Assembly (NCBI GenBank): GCA_001429255.1
Contig: LMJI01000001.1
Span: forward strand, 3,256,266 to 3,320,265
DNA from: Cellulomonas sp. Root930
Lineage (GTDB): Bacteria > Actinomycetota > Actinomycetes > Actinomycetales > Cellulomonadaceae
Reading direction: 5' to 3'
Length of the DNA stretch: 64,000 nt
Both the position numbers and the translations under genes were made by a program. Shown here piece after piece: positions 8,206 to 15,937 of this stretch. Each line of letters starts with the position of its first letter. Position 1 is the stretch's first letter. The notes below the pieces were generated by a model. That model made no database searches. It was not told the origin of the DNA and worked only from the letters and a program-made list of their open reading frames with translations.

Positions 8206-9536
8206 TCCCGCTCCAGCGCCGCCGTCCGGTAGTCGAGCGCGCGGCGGCTCACGCCGAGCAGGTGTGCCGCCGCCCCGCTGCCGCCGGCGATGTCGAGGGC
8301 GGCGCGGGTCGCGACGTCGGCCGTGCGCGCCTTGAGCTCCTTGAGGCCGACCCCGGCTCGTAGCGCGTCACGCACCGCCCCCTCCAGGCCCCGCTCCCAC
8401 CGATCGGCGGGGTCGGGCGAGCCGTCCGTCGACCCGACGGGCCTGTCCTCGGGGGGCAGGTCACCAGGTGTCACCGGCCCCTCTCCCACATGGCGCGCGG
8501 CCACCCGCGCGGCGACCTGACGCAGCTCGCGGACGTTCCCGGGGAACTCCCGCTCCTCGAGCGCCGCCGCCACCTCGGGCACCACGTCGGGCGCCCGGCC
8601 GTCGGCGCACTGCTCCGCGAGGAAGTACCGGAACAGCGGCACCACGTCCTCGCGCCTCGCCCGCAGCGGAGGGACGTGCAGGTGGGAGGCCGCCAGGCGG
8701 TGGTACAGGTCGGCCCGGAAGCCGTCCGCCTGCAGGTCCCGGTGCGTGGCGGCGACCAGGCGGAAGTCGGTGCGGCGCCGGTGCGTGCCGCCGACCGTCT
8801 GGTACGTCCCCTCCTGGACCACCCGGAGCAGCGCGGCCTGCAGACCCGTGGGCAGCTCGCCGACCTCGTCGAGGAACAGGGTGCCCCCGTCGGCGCGCGC
8901 GAAGGCGCCCTCGTGCGCGGCCGTCGCTCCGGTGAACGCGCCGCGCTCGTGCCCGAAGAACTCGCTGCCCGCCAGCGTCGGGACCACGGTCGTGCAGTCG
9001 ACGAGCACCAGATCACCACCGGACCGGCGGGGGTCCAGGCGGTGCACCAGCCGGGCGGCGACCTCCTTGCCGACCCCGGTCTCCCCGGTGAGCAGCACCG
9101 GCGAGCGGGAGAACCGCGCGACCTCCACCAGCTCGCGCAGGAAGTCGCGCCACCGTGTCGACGTGCCGACCGAGGTCGCGGTGACCTCGCCGGAGGTCAC
9201 CAGCCGGTCGACGGCCTCCCAGCGGGTGAGACGCTCGAGGACAGGGGCAAGGTCGTCGTCGCCGTCGAGGTGCACCACGTCCGCGGCGCCCCTGGCGAGC
9301 AGCCCCCAGGGATCGACCCGCACCCCGGGCAGGGCAGCGACGAGGACTCGACCCGACCCGCCGGGCGGCCACACCGGCCCCCCGAGGGCGGACGGCTCCG
9401 CGAGGACCACGACACCGGGCGCGCCCTCGGTCGAGGCCTCCGGCGTGCGGGCGTCCGCGTCGCGGAGCCCGGCCGCGAGCAGCCGGGCGCGCAACGGTGC
9501 AGATCGCGGCGAGGAGGCGAGCCGGAACCAAGCCAT
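8160..9536 (-). CDS. Sigma-54-dependent transcriptional activator (AAA+ enhancer-binding protein)
   Basis: 458 aa. Residues 1-115 form an N-terminal domain with alternating strands like a receiver domain, but without a convincing phosphoacceptor Asp. The AAA+ core follows: Walker A GETGVGKE 151-158, the sigma-54-contacting loop GAFTGA 199-204, Walker B GGTLFLDE 217-224, and likely arginine fingers R274/R280 in FRADLYHRL. A Fis-type HTH ends the protein (~421-440, GAAAHLLGVSRRALDY). The intact GAFTGA means it should work with sigma-54, whose gene lies at the other end of the cluster. ATG preferred for the GGGGGG five bases upstream; a GTG 18 bp earlier is possible. Upstream lie 257 bp without a gene. 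Confidence 0.92.
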   Translation of the reverse strand: MAWFRLASSPRSAPLRARLLAAGLRDADARTPEASTEGAPGVVVLAEPSALGGPVWPPGGSGRVLVAALPGVRVDPWGLLARGAADVVHLDGDDDLAPVLERLTRWEAVDRLVTSGEVTATSVGTSTRWRDFLRELVEVARFSRSPVLLTGETGVGKEVAARLVHRLDPRRSGGDLVLVDCTTVVPTLAGSEFFGHERGAFTGATAAHEGAFARADGGTLFLDEVGELPTGLQAALLRVVQEGTYQTVGGTHRRRTDFRLVAATHRDLQADGFRADLYHRLAASHLHVPPLRARREDVVPLFRYFLAEQCADGRAPDVVPEVAAALEEREFPGNVRELRQVAARVAARHVGEGPVTPGDLPPEDRPVGSTDGSPDPADRWERGLEGAVRDALRAGVGLKELKARTADVATRAALDIAGGSGAAAHLLGVSRRALDYRTAALERDHAARSTDPSSEASS

Positions 9537-9793
9537 GGTGCCCCCCGTCTGCACCCACGGACACGGGCAGCGCCGCGGGCAGCACGCCGGACTGGCCCCC
9601 GGGACAACACCACGACACCGTGGCCACGGCGATCACGCACCTGTCCGGCCCACGGCCCGCGACGCCCACTGCGCCGGACCCGCCCGCGATGCCGACCGTC
9701 TGCAGCACCACCGAGCCGGGTCCGAATTGTCCTGCTCGACGAGTCTGTTTGCCCGACACACCACCGTCAAGGATCCGCGGTCCAGCGGTCCGC

Positions 9794-11356
9794 TCAACGC
9801 CAGATCGAGTCGAGGGGCCAGTAGGTGAGGCTGCGCAGCCGGGGTCGGCCGCCCTCGGAGACCAGCGACAGTCCCTGCCTGTCCCCCGCGGGGAACGCCA
9901 GCATCGTGCCGGTCAGCGCGCCGTCGTCGACGAACACCTCCACCGAGGACGCGTCGACCAGGAGGTGCAACCGGACGGTCCCGTCTGTCGGACGGTAGGC
10001 CGCCGAGCGCCGCACGGCGAAGCCGGCGAGCACACCACCCGTGCGCTCCAGGTAGATCTGGCCACCGTCGGCGGCGGTGTACCCGACCTCGACAGACTCC
10101 TCGACGAGCCCGTCCGCCCCACGGCTCTCGAGCACGCGCAGCCCCACGCGCCCCGCGTCACCCGTCTCGATCTCGGCCTCGAGCTCGTAGGGCGGACCTC
10201 CCAGCGGGAGCGGGGTGTCGCGCTCGATCGCTCGGGAGCCGATCCGCACGGGCTGCCCGCGAAGGGACGCGAGCTCCGGCGCGGGAGACTGCACGAGGCG
10301 GACCTGCCCGCCGACGGTGCGCAGGTCGAGGTCACGCGGCACGCTCATCGCATTCGTCCACGGTCGGGTCGGGGCCTCGTACGGATACCGCCAGTTCCCC
10401 ATCCACCCGATCCACACACGGCGGCCGTCGGGCGCCTGCTCGTAGGACTGCGCGGCGTAGAAGTCTTGACCCACATCGGTCAGCTGGACCGTGTCGTCAG
10501 GCACGGACGGGTCCCGGGTGAAGGTGGTCCCGTCGAAGTCGCCGACGAAGTACTGCGCCGTCGACCCGCCCGTGGCGTCGCTCGCCCCGACGGAGACCGT
10601 CAGCACCCACCGCACCCGCTCGGGGTCCCCGTCGACCTGCAGGGGGAACAGGTCAGGGCACTCCCAGACCGCCGAGTGCAGGCCCTGGCCGCGGCCGAAG
10701 CTGCTGAGCTCCACCCACCGGAGGAGGTCGGTCGACCCGAAGAGCCCGATCTGGTCGCCCGTGCTCACCACCATGACCCAACGCCTGGTCGGCTCGTGCC
10801 AGAACACCTTCGGGTCGCGGAAGTCGGTGCGGCCCTCGTTGGCGATCACCGGGTTGTCCGCGTACCGCCGCCAGGTCAGCCCGCCGTCCGACGAGTACGC
10901 CAGGCTCTGCGCCTCGCCGCCCACCGTGCTGGTGTACACGGCGACCAGGCCTCCCGGCGGGCCATCGAACAGTCCGCTCGTGTCCGCGCCGTCGACCACG
11001 ACGCTGCCCGAGAGCGCCTGCCCGAGCTCGTCGTGCTCCAGCGCGGTCGGCAGCGTCGTCCAGTGCACCGCATCCGGGCTCACCGCGTGCGCCCACGTGC
11101 CGTCCTGCTGGTGGAACAGGTGCCACTGCCGACCGTCGTGGACGAGTCCGTTCGGGTCCGCCAGGCGTCCTTCGGGCGGGGTGTAGTGGAGCTGCGGACG
11201 CCAGCGCTCGGTGTACGGGGGCGACGGTGCCGGGGAAGGGCGCTCGTCGTCGGCCGGGGTGCACGCGCACAGCCCGAGACCGACCGCGACCACCGCCGCC
11301 ACGACGCGTCGCCCGCGCGCACGCCAGGTGACCCCCGCCGCCGGGGCGGGGGTCAC
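9794..11356 (-). CDS. GH32 beta-fructosidase lipoprotein (levanase/inulinase/sucrase type)
   Basis: 520 aa. A basic start and hydrophobic stretch end in a lipobox-like LCAC (Cys32), so it is probably anchored outside the membrane. Two-domain GH32: a five-bladed propeller with nucleophile D67 in ADPNG, D181 in FRDPK and acid/base E232 in ECPD, then the C-terminal beta-sandwich containing VEVFVDDG. It hydrolyses fructosyl bonds in sucrose or levan. It lies 23 bp downstream of the levansucrase gene and is probably cotranscribed; together they can make and trim levan. The GTG start is inside a perfect hairpin (11325-11359), so translation may depend on RNA unfolding. A later GTG would remove the charged signal-peptide start. 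Confidence 0.88.
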   Translation of the reverse strand: MTPAPAAGVTWRARGRRVVAAVVAVGLGLCACTPADDERPSPAPSPPYTERWRPQLHYTPPEGRLADPNGLVHDGRQWHLFHQQDGTWAHAVSPDAVHWTTLPTALEHDELGQALSGSVVVDGADTSGLFDGPPGGLVAVYTSTVGGEAQSLAYSSDGGLTWRRYADNPVIANEGRTDFRDPKVFWHEPTRRWVMVVSTGDQIGLFGSTDLLRWVELSSFGRGQGLHSAVWECPDLFPLQVDGDPERVRWVLTVSVGASDATGGSTAQYFVGDFDGTTFTRDPSVPDDTVQLTDVGQDFYAAQSYEQAPDGRRVWIGWMGNWRYPYEAPTRPWTNAMSVPRDLDLRTVGGQVRLVQSPAPELASLRGQPVRIGSRAIERDTPLPLGGPPYELEAEIETGDAGRVGLRVLESRGADGLVEESVEVGYTAADGGQIYLERTGGVLAGFAVRRSAAYRPTDGTVRLHLLVDASSVEVFVDDGALTGTMLAFPAGDRQGLSLVSEGGRPRLRSLTYWPLDSIWR

Positions 11357-11359
11357 CTG
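11325..11359 (-). terminator. Perfect 15-bp hairpin spanning the start of the GH32 gene
   Basis: CAGGTGACCCCCGCC at 11325-11339 is exactly complementary to 11345-11359, with the 5-nt loop GCCGG. It lies just after the levansucrase stop and contains the GTG I assign to the GH32 gene, so it could attenuate transcription, protect the levansucrase mRNA 3' end, or mask the GH32 start. No U-tract follows on the minus strand, so classic intrinsic termination is uncertain. Confidence 0.6.
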
Positions 11360-11379
11360 CGAGCTCGACTCCGGTCGGT

Positions 11380-13188
11380 TCAGGGGACCGGCCTGGGGTC
11401 GGGCGCCGGATCGACCGGCTGTGCCTTGTTCGCCGGGATGTCCCCGTAGGCGCCCAGCCCACCGTCGCCGTAGCTCCGGTCGACCACCGCGGACGTCCCC
11501 GCGATCGACAGGTGCACGGTCGGGGCCAGCGTCCCGCCACGCCGCACGTCCGGGTTGCCGATGGCGTCGATGAACGACTCCACGAGCCCGTTCGGCATGA
11601 CGTAGTGCGAGTAGGCCTGGAACGTGTACGGCGACTGCCCCTCGGCCGGCATGGCCGAGGTTCCGATCCCGTAGTTCAGGTTGGTCGGGTTGCCGAGCGC
11701 GAGACCGCTGCCCTCGTTCAGCGGCTGGAAGTCCGAGCGGATCCCGTTGCCGACGAACCCGTAGACGCCGTCCGGGCCGTCCATGTACCAGAACCGCGGA
11801 TCGGTCGAGTCCACCCCGGGCCCCCGAGCGAAGGTGCTGCGGTGGCTGATGGTGAACAGGTAGTACTTCCCGTTCTGCAGGTAGATCTGCGGCCGTTCTG
11901 TCTGGTCGTTGACGCAGTTGCCGGACAGGATCGGCGGGAGGAACCGCCACTGGGTCAGCGCCTTGTTCTCGGCGACCGCCAGCCCGACGTTGGCCATCTG
12001 GAAGTTGGCGCCGTTCGCCGTGACCGTCGCCGGGTCCTCGGCGTACGGGTCACCCTCGCGGTACCCCAGATCCGCGGCTGTGCAGGTCACGGCACCGCGC
12101 TGCCCTCCGGTGTTGCCCTCGAAGACCATGTACGTCTTGCCCGGGTGGGCGGGATCCTCGAAGGTGAACGGGTCACGGAAGTTGACGAACGGGTTCTGCT
12201 CCTTGGTCTGGTAGTACGTGCCGTCGGGGACGAGGAGCTGGTGCTGGTCGCGGAAGCCCGTCATCCAGACACCGTTCTCGTCGGCGAACAGCCGGCCCTC
12301 CGTCTGCACGATCCGCGGGTCGGCCGGCTTGATGTCCTGGTCGTTGGCGTCCCGGTAGAACGCGACCGCGGTGTAGAAGAGCCGCAGCTTGTTGCCCTCC
12401 ATCAGTCGTGTCGATCCCGACCACTCCGTCACCGTGGTGAACGACTGGTCCTCGAAGATGGCACCGGCAGCACCGTCCGGGAACACGTACCCGCCGTAGA
12501 TCCAGCCACCGTTCTCGGGCCGCTGCTCCGGGGGCACGTCCGCCTTGCGGTAGAAGAAGCCCAGGCGCGCGTGGGTGTGCCGGGCGTCGAACGTGTAGCC
12601 CGCGTTCGGGTCGGCGGTCAGCGAGAAGATGACCTCCCAGCCCTTGAAGCTGATCTGGTCGGCCGCGCCGTCAGTCAGCGTCCAGGTGTCCCACACCCAG
12701 ACCTGGGTGCCGTCGGGCTCCGTGAGGATCGGGAAGTCCTGCGGGATCGGCGGCATGGAGTACTCGGGAGGCATCGAGCTCTCCCCGGCGGGAGCCTCGG
12801 GGTCGGACATCGCGCGCAGCTGGAGCGCGTCGGCGCGCGTCCACCTGGCGGTGAAGCTGTCCTCGGGGTCGTAGGCCCGCTGGCTGTGGATGGAGGGCGC
12901 CGGGTACCCCGGCAGCCGCAGCACGGAGACGTCACCGTCGTCCGGGGCGGGCGCAGCCACCTCGGGGGCAGGCGTCGTGGGCTCCGCGGTCGTCGCAGGC
13001 TCCGGCGTCGGCGTCGGGTCCTGGCTCGTGGTCGGTGTGCTGGTCGGCGAGCTGGTGGCCGCCGGGTCGTCTGCGAGCGCAGCGGGTGCGCCCAGCAGAC
13101 CTGTCGCGACGAGTACGGACGCGGTCACGACGGCAGTCGCCGTCCTGCCGGCCGCACGCCGCCGGGGTGTGCTGGTCGAAGCATTCAC
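11380..13188 (-). CDS. sacB: Levansucrase (GH68), secreted
   Basis: 602 aa. It transfers fructose from sucrose to growing levan, or to water. A signal peptide (~1-39, ending APAALA) is followed by a Pro/Thr/Ser/Glu-rich linker to about residue 85. The GH68 propeller carries the catalytic triad: nucleophile D167 in WVWDTW, D339 in FRDPF and acid/base E431 in TERPQ. The spacing (172 and 92 residues) is close to that of Bacillus SacB (161 and 95). GTG start with GAGGAAG nine bases upstream. A candidate promoter lies ~70 bp before it. The linker suggests a surface-exposed or cell-wall-associated enzyme. Levansucrase versus inulosucrase cannot be told from sequence alone. Confidence 0.9.
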   Translation of the reverse strand: MNASTSTPRRRAAGRTATAVVTASVLVATGLLGAPAALADDPAATSSPTSTPTTSQDPTPTPEPATTAEPTTPAPEVAAPAPDDGDVSVLRLPGYPAPSIHSQRAYDPEDSFTARWTRADALQLRAMSDPEAPAGESSMPPEYSMPPIPQDFPILTEPDGTQVWVWDTWTLTDGAADQISFKGWEVIFSLTADPNAGYTFDARHTHARLGFFYRKADVPPEQRPENGGWIYGGYVFPDGAAGAIFEDQSFTTVTEWSGSTRLMEGNKLRLFYTAVAFYRDANDQDIKPADPRIVQTEGRLFADENGVWMTGFRDQHQLLVPDGTYYQTKEQNPFVNFRDPFTFEDPAHPGKTYMVFEGNTGGQRGAVTCTAADLGYREGDPYAEDPATVTANGANFQMANVGLAVAENKALTQWRFLPPILSGNCVNDQTERPQIYLQNGKYYLFTISHRSTFARGPGVDSTDPRFWYMDGPDGVYGFVGNGIRSDFQPLNEGSGLALGNPTNLNYGIGTSAMPAEGQSPYTFQAYSHYVMPNGLVESFIDAIGNPDVRRGGTLAPTVHLSIAGTSAVVDRSYGDGGLGAYGDIPANKAQPVDPAPDPRPVP

Positions 13189-13665
13189 GTCGGTTCGCTT
13201 CCTCGAGTGGTCGTGCAGGTGCTCGAGTGACGGCCCGTTCCTCCCCCATCGGCGACAGGGTAGGCACCGCGGATTCGCCGCTGTCAAGGCCGCATCACAG
13301 TTCGCCGTGACAATCGTCACCTACGGGTTGACGACCTTCCCGACGGGGTGTACGCCTGAGGTTTCACGGTCCGCAGGACGGCAGAGCAGCCGCCTCCCGG
13401 GCCCTCCGCGGCCGCCATCGCGGCCGCCACGAGCGCTCCGCGCTCCCCGTGCAGCGCGCACCGACGCGCGCCCCGGACCGGTGGAAGGAGAGCAGCGAAC
13501 GTGCCGCCGACGGCCGGTGGCGCGAGCTCCGGGTGTGCGCCCCTGCGCGGCGCGCACCACCTCGGGTTGACGACCGATGAACCCCCATCGCGACCTGGCG
13601 CGCTCTGCGTGCCCGCGCCGGCGAGGCACTCTCTGCCGACGCACCCGACGAGGACCTGGAGCATC
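13189..13665. other. 477-bp intergenic region between divergent secreted-protein genes
   Basis: No convincing gene. On the minus strand TTGACA (13287-13282) and TACCCT (13262-13257), 19 bp apart, could be the levansucrase promoter. On the plus strand GGGTTGACGACC occurs twice, at 13326 and 13564, each starting with a -35-like TTGACG. A GAGCGC-TCC-GCGCTC hairpin sits near 13430. A GTG at 13501 with a strong GGAAGGAG would add 55 residues before the signal peptide of the next gene and was not used as its start. Confidence 0.4.
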
Positions 13666-14640
13666 ATGAAGCCTCCGACGACAGGACGCGGTGCGCGAAG
13701 GGGCGCACGCGCAGCGATCCTCGGGATCGCACTGACAGCACTGACCGCCGGCTCGTTCGCGGGCGCGGCGCAAGCGTCTCCCGGCCAGAGCGTGACGACG
13801 TTGCGTGACACGAACGCGATCACGCTCGCCAGCACGTTGACCGGTCGCAACGTCACCGTCCGCGCGGCCTCCTTCACCGGTGCGGCCGTCCAGGCCGGCC
13901 TCTTCGCGGACGCCGGGTTCGGCGCCTTCCCGACGACGGGTGTGGCGCTCACGTCGGGCTCGCTCATCGACGCGGACCCTGCCTCCGACGCGGACGTGGA
14001 CTTCACGAGGTCCGCGATCCTCGGGCCGAACAGCTCGCTGACGACGACGGGCGATCTCGGCGGGAGCGGTGACGAGCCGCTCAGCGCCCTCGTCGGTGCG
14101 ACGACGTACGACGCGGCGACCCTCTCGGTCGAGGTCGTCCCGCAGGGTCGCCGACTCCTGCTGACCTACGTCCTCGGGTCCGAGGAGTACGCCACCTGGG
14201 CGGAGACCGGGTACCGCGACGCGTTCGCTGTCTGGGTCGGCGGCACGCCGTGCTCGTTCGTCCCCGGCTCGGACACGCTGGTGGGCACGGACACGGTTAA
14301 CGCCGCGACCAACAGCGCCTACTACGTGGCCAACTTCGCACCGAACGATCCCGGTGCCGTCGGCCACGACACGGAGATGAACGCCTTCACCGTGCCGCTG
14401 ACCTGCACCGCCGACGTGACGCCGCGACAGCCCGTCACGGTGCGCATCGCGGTCGCGGACACCCGTGACGGGCAGCTCGACACCACCACCCTGCTGCAGT
14501 CGTCCTCGTTGCGGTCCACGCAGCTGCCCAGCCAGCTCGGCACGTTCCTGTGCCGGCTGCTCCCTTGGCTGCCGTGGTGCTCGGGCGAGGAAGGCACCGC
14601 TCCGGGGATCGCCGGCCCACGGGGCGGTATCCCGTTCTGA
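13666..14640 (+). CDS. Secreted choice-of-anchor L-like domain protein
   Basis: 324 aa. Signal peptide ~1-38 (basic start, hydrophobic core, cleavage near AAQAS). The mature part resembles the choice-of-anchor L domain: an N-terminal TLRDTNAITLASTLTG segment, GVALTSGSLIDADP, and the family-typical TYVLGSEEYATW followed by DAFAVWVGG. Such proteins are exported and attached to the surface, but the C-terminus has only CRLLPWLPWC and a Gly/Pro tail, with no sortase motif or clear anchor. Four Cys may pair after export. The ATG is chosen because the signal peptide starts there. It stands between the two fructan units and may assist surface polysaccharide handling, but nothing proves a link. A strong terminator follows. 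Confidence 0.7.
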   Translation: MKPPTTGRGARRGARAAILGIALTALTAGSFAGAAQASPGQSVTTLRDTNAITLASTLTGRNVTVRAASFTGAAVQAGLFADAGFGAFPTTGVALTSGSLIDADPASDADVDFTRSAILGPNSSLTTTGDLGGSGDEPLSALVGATTYDAATLSVEVVPQGRRLLLTYVLGSEEYATWAETGYRDAFAVWVGGTPCSFVPGSDTLVGTDTVNAATNSAYYVANFAPNDPGAVGHDTEMNAFTVPLTCTADVTPRQPVTVRIAVADTRDGQLDTTTLLQSSSLRSTQLPSQLGTFLCRLLPWLPWCSGEEGTAPGIAGPRGGIPF

Positions 14641-14646
14641 TCGGAC

Positions 14647-14686
14647 ACGAGCCCCTCCCGTGGATCGCTCCACGGGAGGGGCTCGT
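14647..14686 (+). terminator. Perfect 18-bp stem terminator
   Basis: ACGAGCCCCTCCCGTGGA at 14647-14664 pairs completely with 14669-14686 across the loop TCGC, seven bases after the preceding stop. No T-run follows, as is common in high-GC actinobacteria. It separates the surface protein gene from the LacI-led operon. Confidence 0.8.
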
Positions 14687-14706
14687 CACGGTTCGGCCAC
14701 GGGCAC

Positions 14707-14760
14707 TTGACGTCGGGCGGATCTGGGGGCATCCTCACTCCAGGTGTTTAATCGATTTAG
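14707..14760 (+). promoter_or_regulatory. LacI-type operator and candidate promoter of the fructan operon
   Basis: TTTAATCGATTTAG at 14747-14760 is a near-palindrome centred on CG (14753/14754), the classic form of a LacI/GalR-family operator, and is the most A/T-rich patch nearby. A weak -35 TTGACG lies at 14707-14712 with a poor -10 (CATCCT or ATCCTC) about 17-18 bp on, placing the operator near the transcript start. The regulator gene begins 43 bp later, so autoregulation of the whole operon is likely. Operator shape is seen; binding by this regulator is inferred. Confidence 0.65.
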
Positions 14761-14802
14761 CACGTGACTGATCGGGCAACTCACGAGGGAGTGAGGTGTG
14801 AC

Positions 14803-15855
14803 ATGGCGCGAGTACGGATCTCGGACGTCGCCGCCGCGGCCGGTGTCTCCACCGCCACGGTGTCGCTGGCGCTCAACGACCAGGACGCCCGGATCCCCGA
14901 GGCAACCCGGGAACGGGTGCGGCGCGCGGCCGCGGAGGTCGGCTACACCCCCAACTCGGTGGCGCGCGGTCTGCGGACCCAGCGCACCCGCACCATCGGC
15001 CTGATCTCCGACCGGATCGCGACCACGCCGTTCGCCGGTCGCATGCTCTCAGGCGCCCAGGACGTCGCCCGGGAGCACGGCTACCTGGTGTTCCTCGTGG
15101 ACACGGACGCGGACCCGACGGTGGAGCGCGAGGCCATCCGCGCCCTCGCCGACCAGCAGGTCGACGCCATGATCTACGCCTGCATGTGGCACCGGGTGGT
15201 GGATGTCCCGGCGTCGTTGCCTCGTCGCAGCGTCTTCCTCGACTGCCGGCCGGCCCAGGGCGGCTTCCCGGCCGTCGTACCTGACGACCGGGCCGGGGGT
15301 GTCGCGGCCGTGCGTGAGCTCGTCGCCGCCGGGCACCGTCGGATCGCGTACGTGGACGTCGACGAACCGCACCCGCCCGTCGCGTCCGGCCTGCGGCACG
15401 ACGGGTACCTGGAGGTGCTCGCCGAGGCCGGGATAGAGCCCGACCCCGCGCTGCACGTCCGCGGTGACACCTCGTCCGCGGGCGGACGACGAGCCGCGGA
15501 CCAGCTGCTCGACCTGCCCGAGGACCGCCGTCCCACGGCCTTGTTCTGCTTCAACGACCGCATCGCCGCCGGGGCCTACGTCGCGGCGCACCGCCGGGGC
15601 CTGCGCATCCCGCAGGACCTGTCCATCGTCGGGTACGACGACCAGCAGCTCGTCGCGGCGGACCTCGACCCTCCGCTGACCACCGTCGCGCTGCCGCACT
15701 ACGAGATGGGCCGGTGGGCGATGGAGGTCGCCCTCGGTATCAGGACGCCGGACGACACCGGCGCTGCTCACCTCGTGCCCTGCCCGATCGTCGATCGGGA
15801 CTCGGTGGGTCCGCCGCCGGCCACAGCTGCGAGCGACAGCCGGCGACGGACCTGA
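14803..15855 (+). CDS. LacI-family transcriptional regulator of fructan use
   Basis: 350 aa. An N-terminal LacI HTH (RISDVAAAAGVSTATVSLAL) with hinge (GYTPNSVARGLRTQRT) is followed by a periplasmic-binding-protein-like sensor domain, including FCFNDRIAAGAY and LSIVGYDDQQ, typical of sugar-responsive members. It probably represses the downstream importer and hydrolases until a fructan sugar binds. ATG chosen for GAGGTG seven bases upstream; an upstream ATG at 14764 lacks this and would precede the HTH by 13 residues. All genes up to 22245 follow on the same strand. An operator-like site lies 43 bp before the start. Confidence 0.88.
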   Translation: MARVRISDVAAAAGVSTATVSLALNDQDARIPEATRERVRRAAAEVGYTPNSVARGLRTQRTRTIGLISDRIATTPFAGRMLSGAQDVAREHGYLVFLVDTDADPTVEREAIRALADQQVDAMIYACMWHRVVDVPASLPRRSVFLDCRPAQGGFPAVVPDDRAGGVAAVRELVAAGHRRIAYVDVDEPHPPVASGLRHDGYLEVLAEAGIEPDPALHVRGDTSSAGGRRAADQLLDLPEDRRPTALFCFNDRIAAGAYVAAHRRGLRIPQDLSIVGYDDQQLVAADLDPPLTTVALPHYEMGRWAMEVALGIRTPDDTGAAHLVPCPIVDRDSVGPPPATAASDSRRRT

Positions 15856-15937
15856 CACGCAACCCCCAGCGGCCACCGTCGGTGGTCGTGGAGCGGTGAC
15901 CCGACTTGCCGGTCGGGCACCAAGAGAGGAACCCCCG

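Noticed and set aside
9537..9793. Second sigma-54 promoter or enhancer palindrome upstream of the activator gene
   Set aside because: No GG-N10-GC with flanking consensus and no GAAGC-N2-GCTTC was found on the minus strand; only a lone TTGACG is present.
13501..13665. Alternative GTG start with GGAAGGAG for the secreted surface protein
   Set aside because: It would put 55 residues before a normal signal peptide. The strong ribosome-like sequence is noted, but the ATG at 13666 fits export better.
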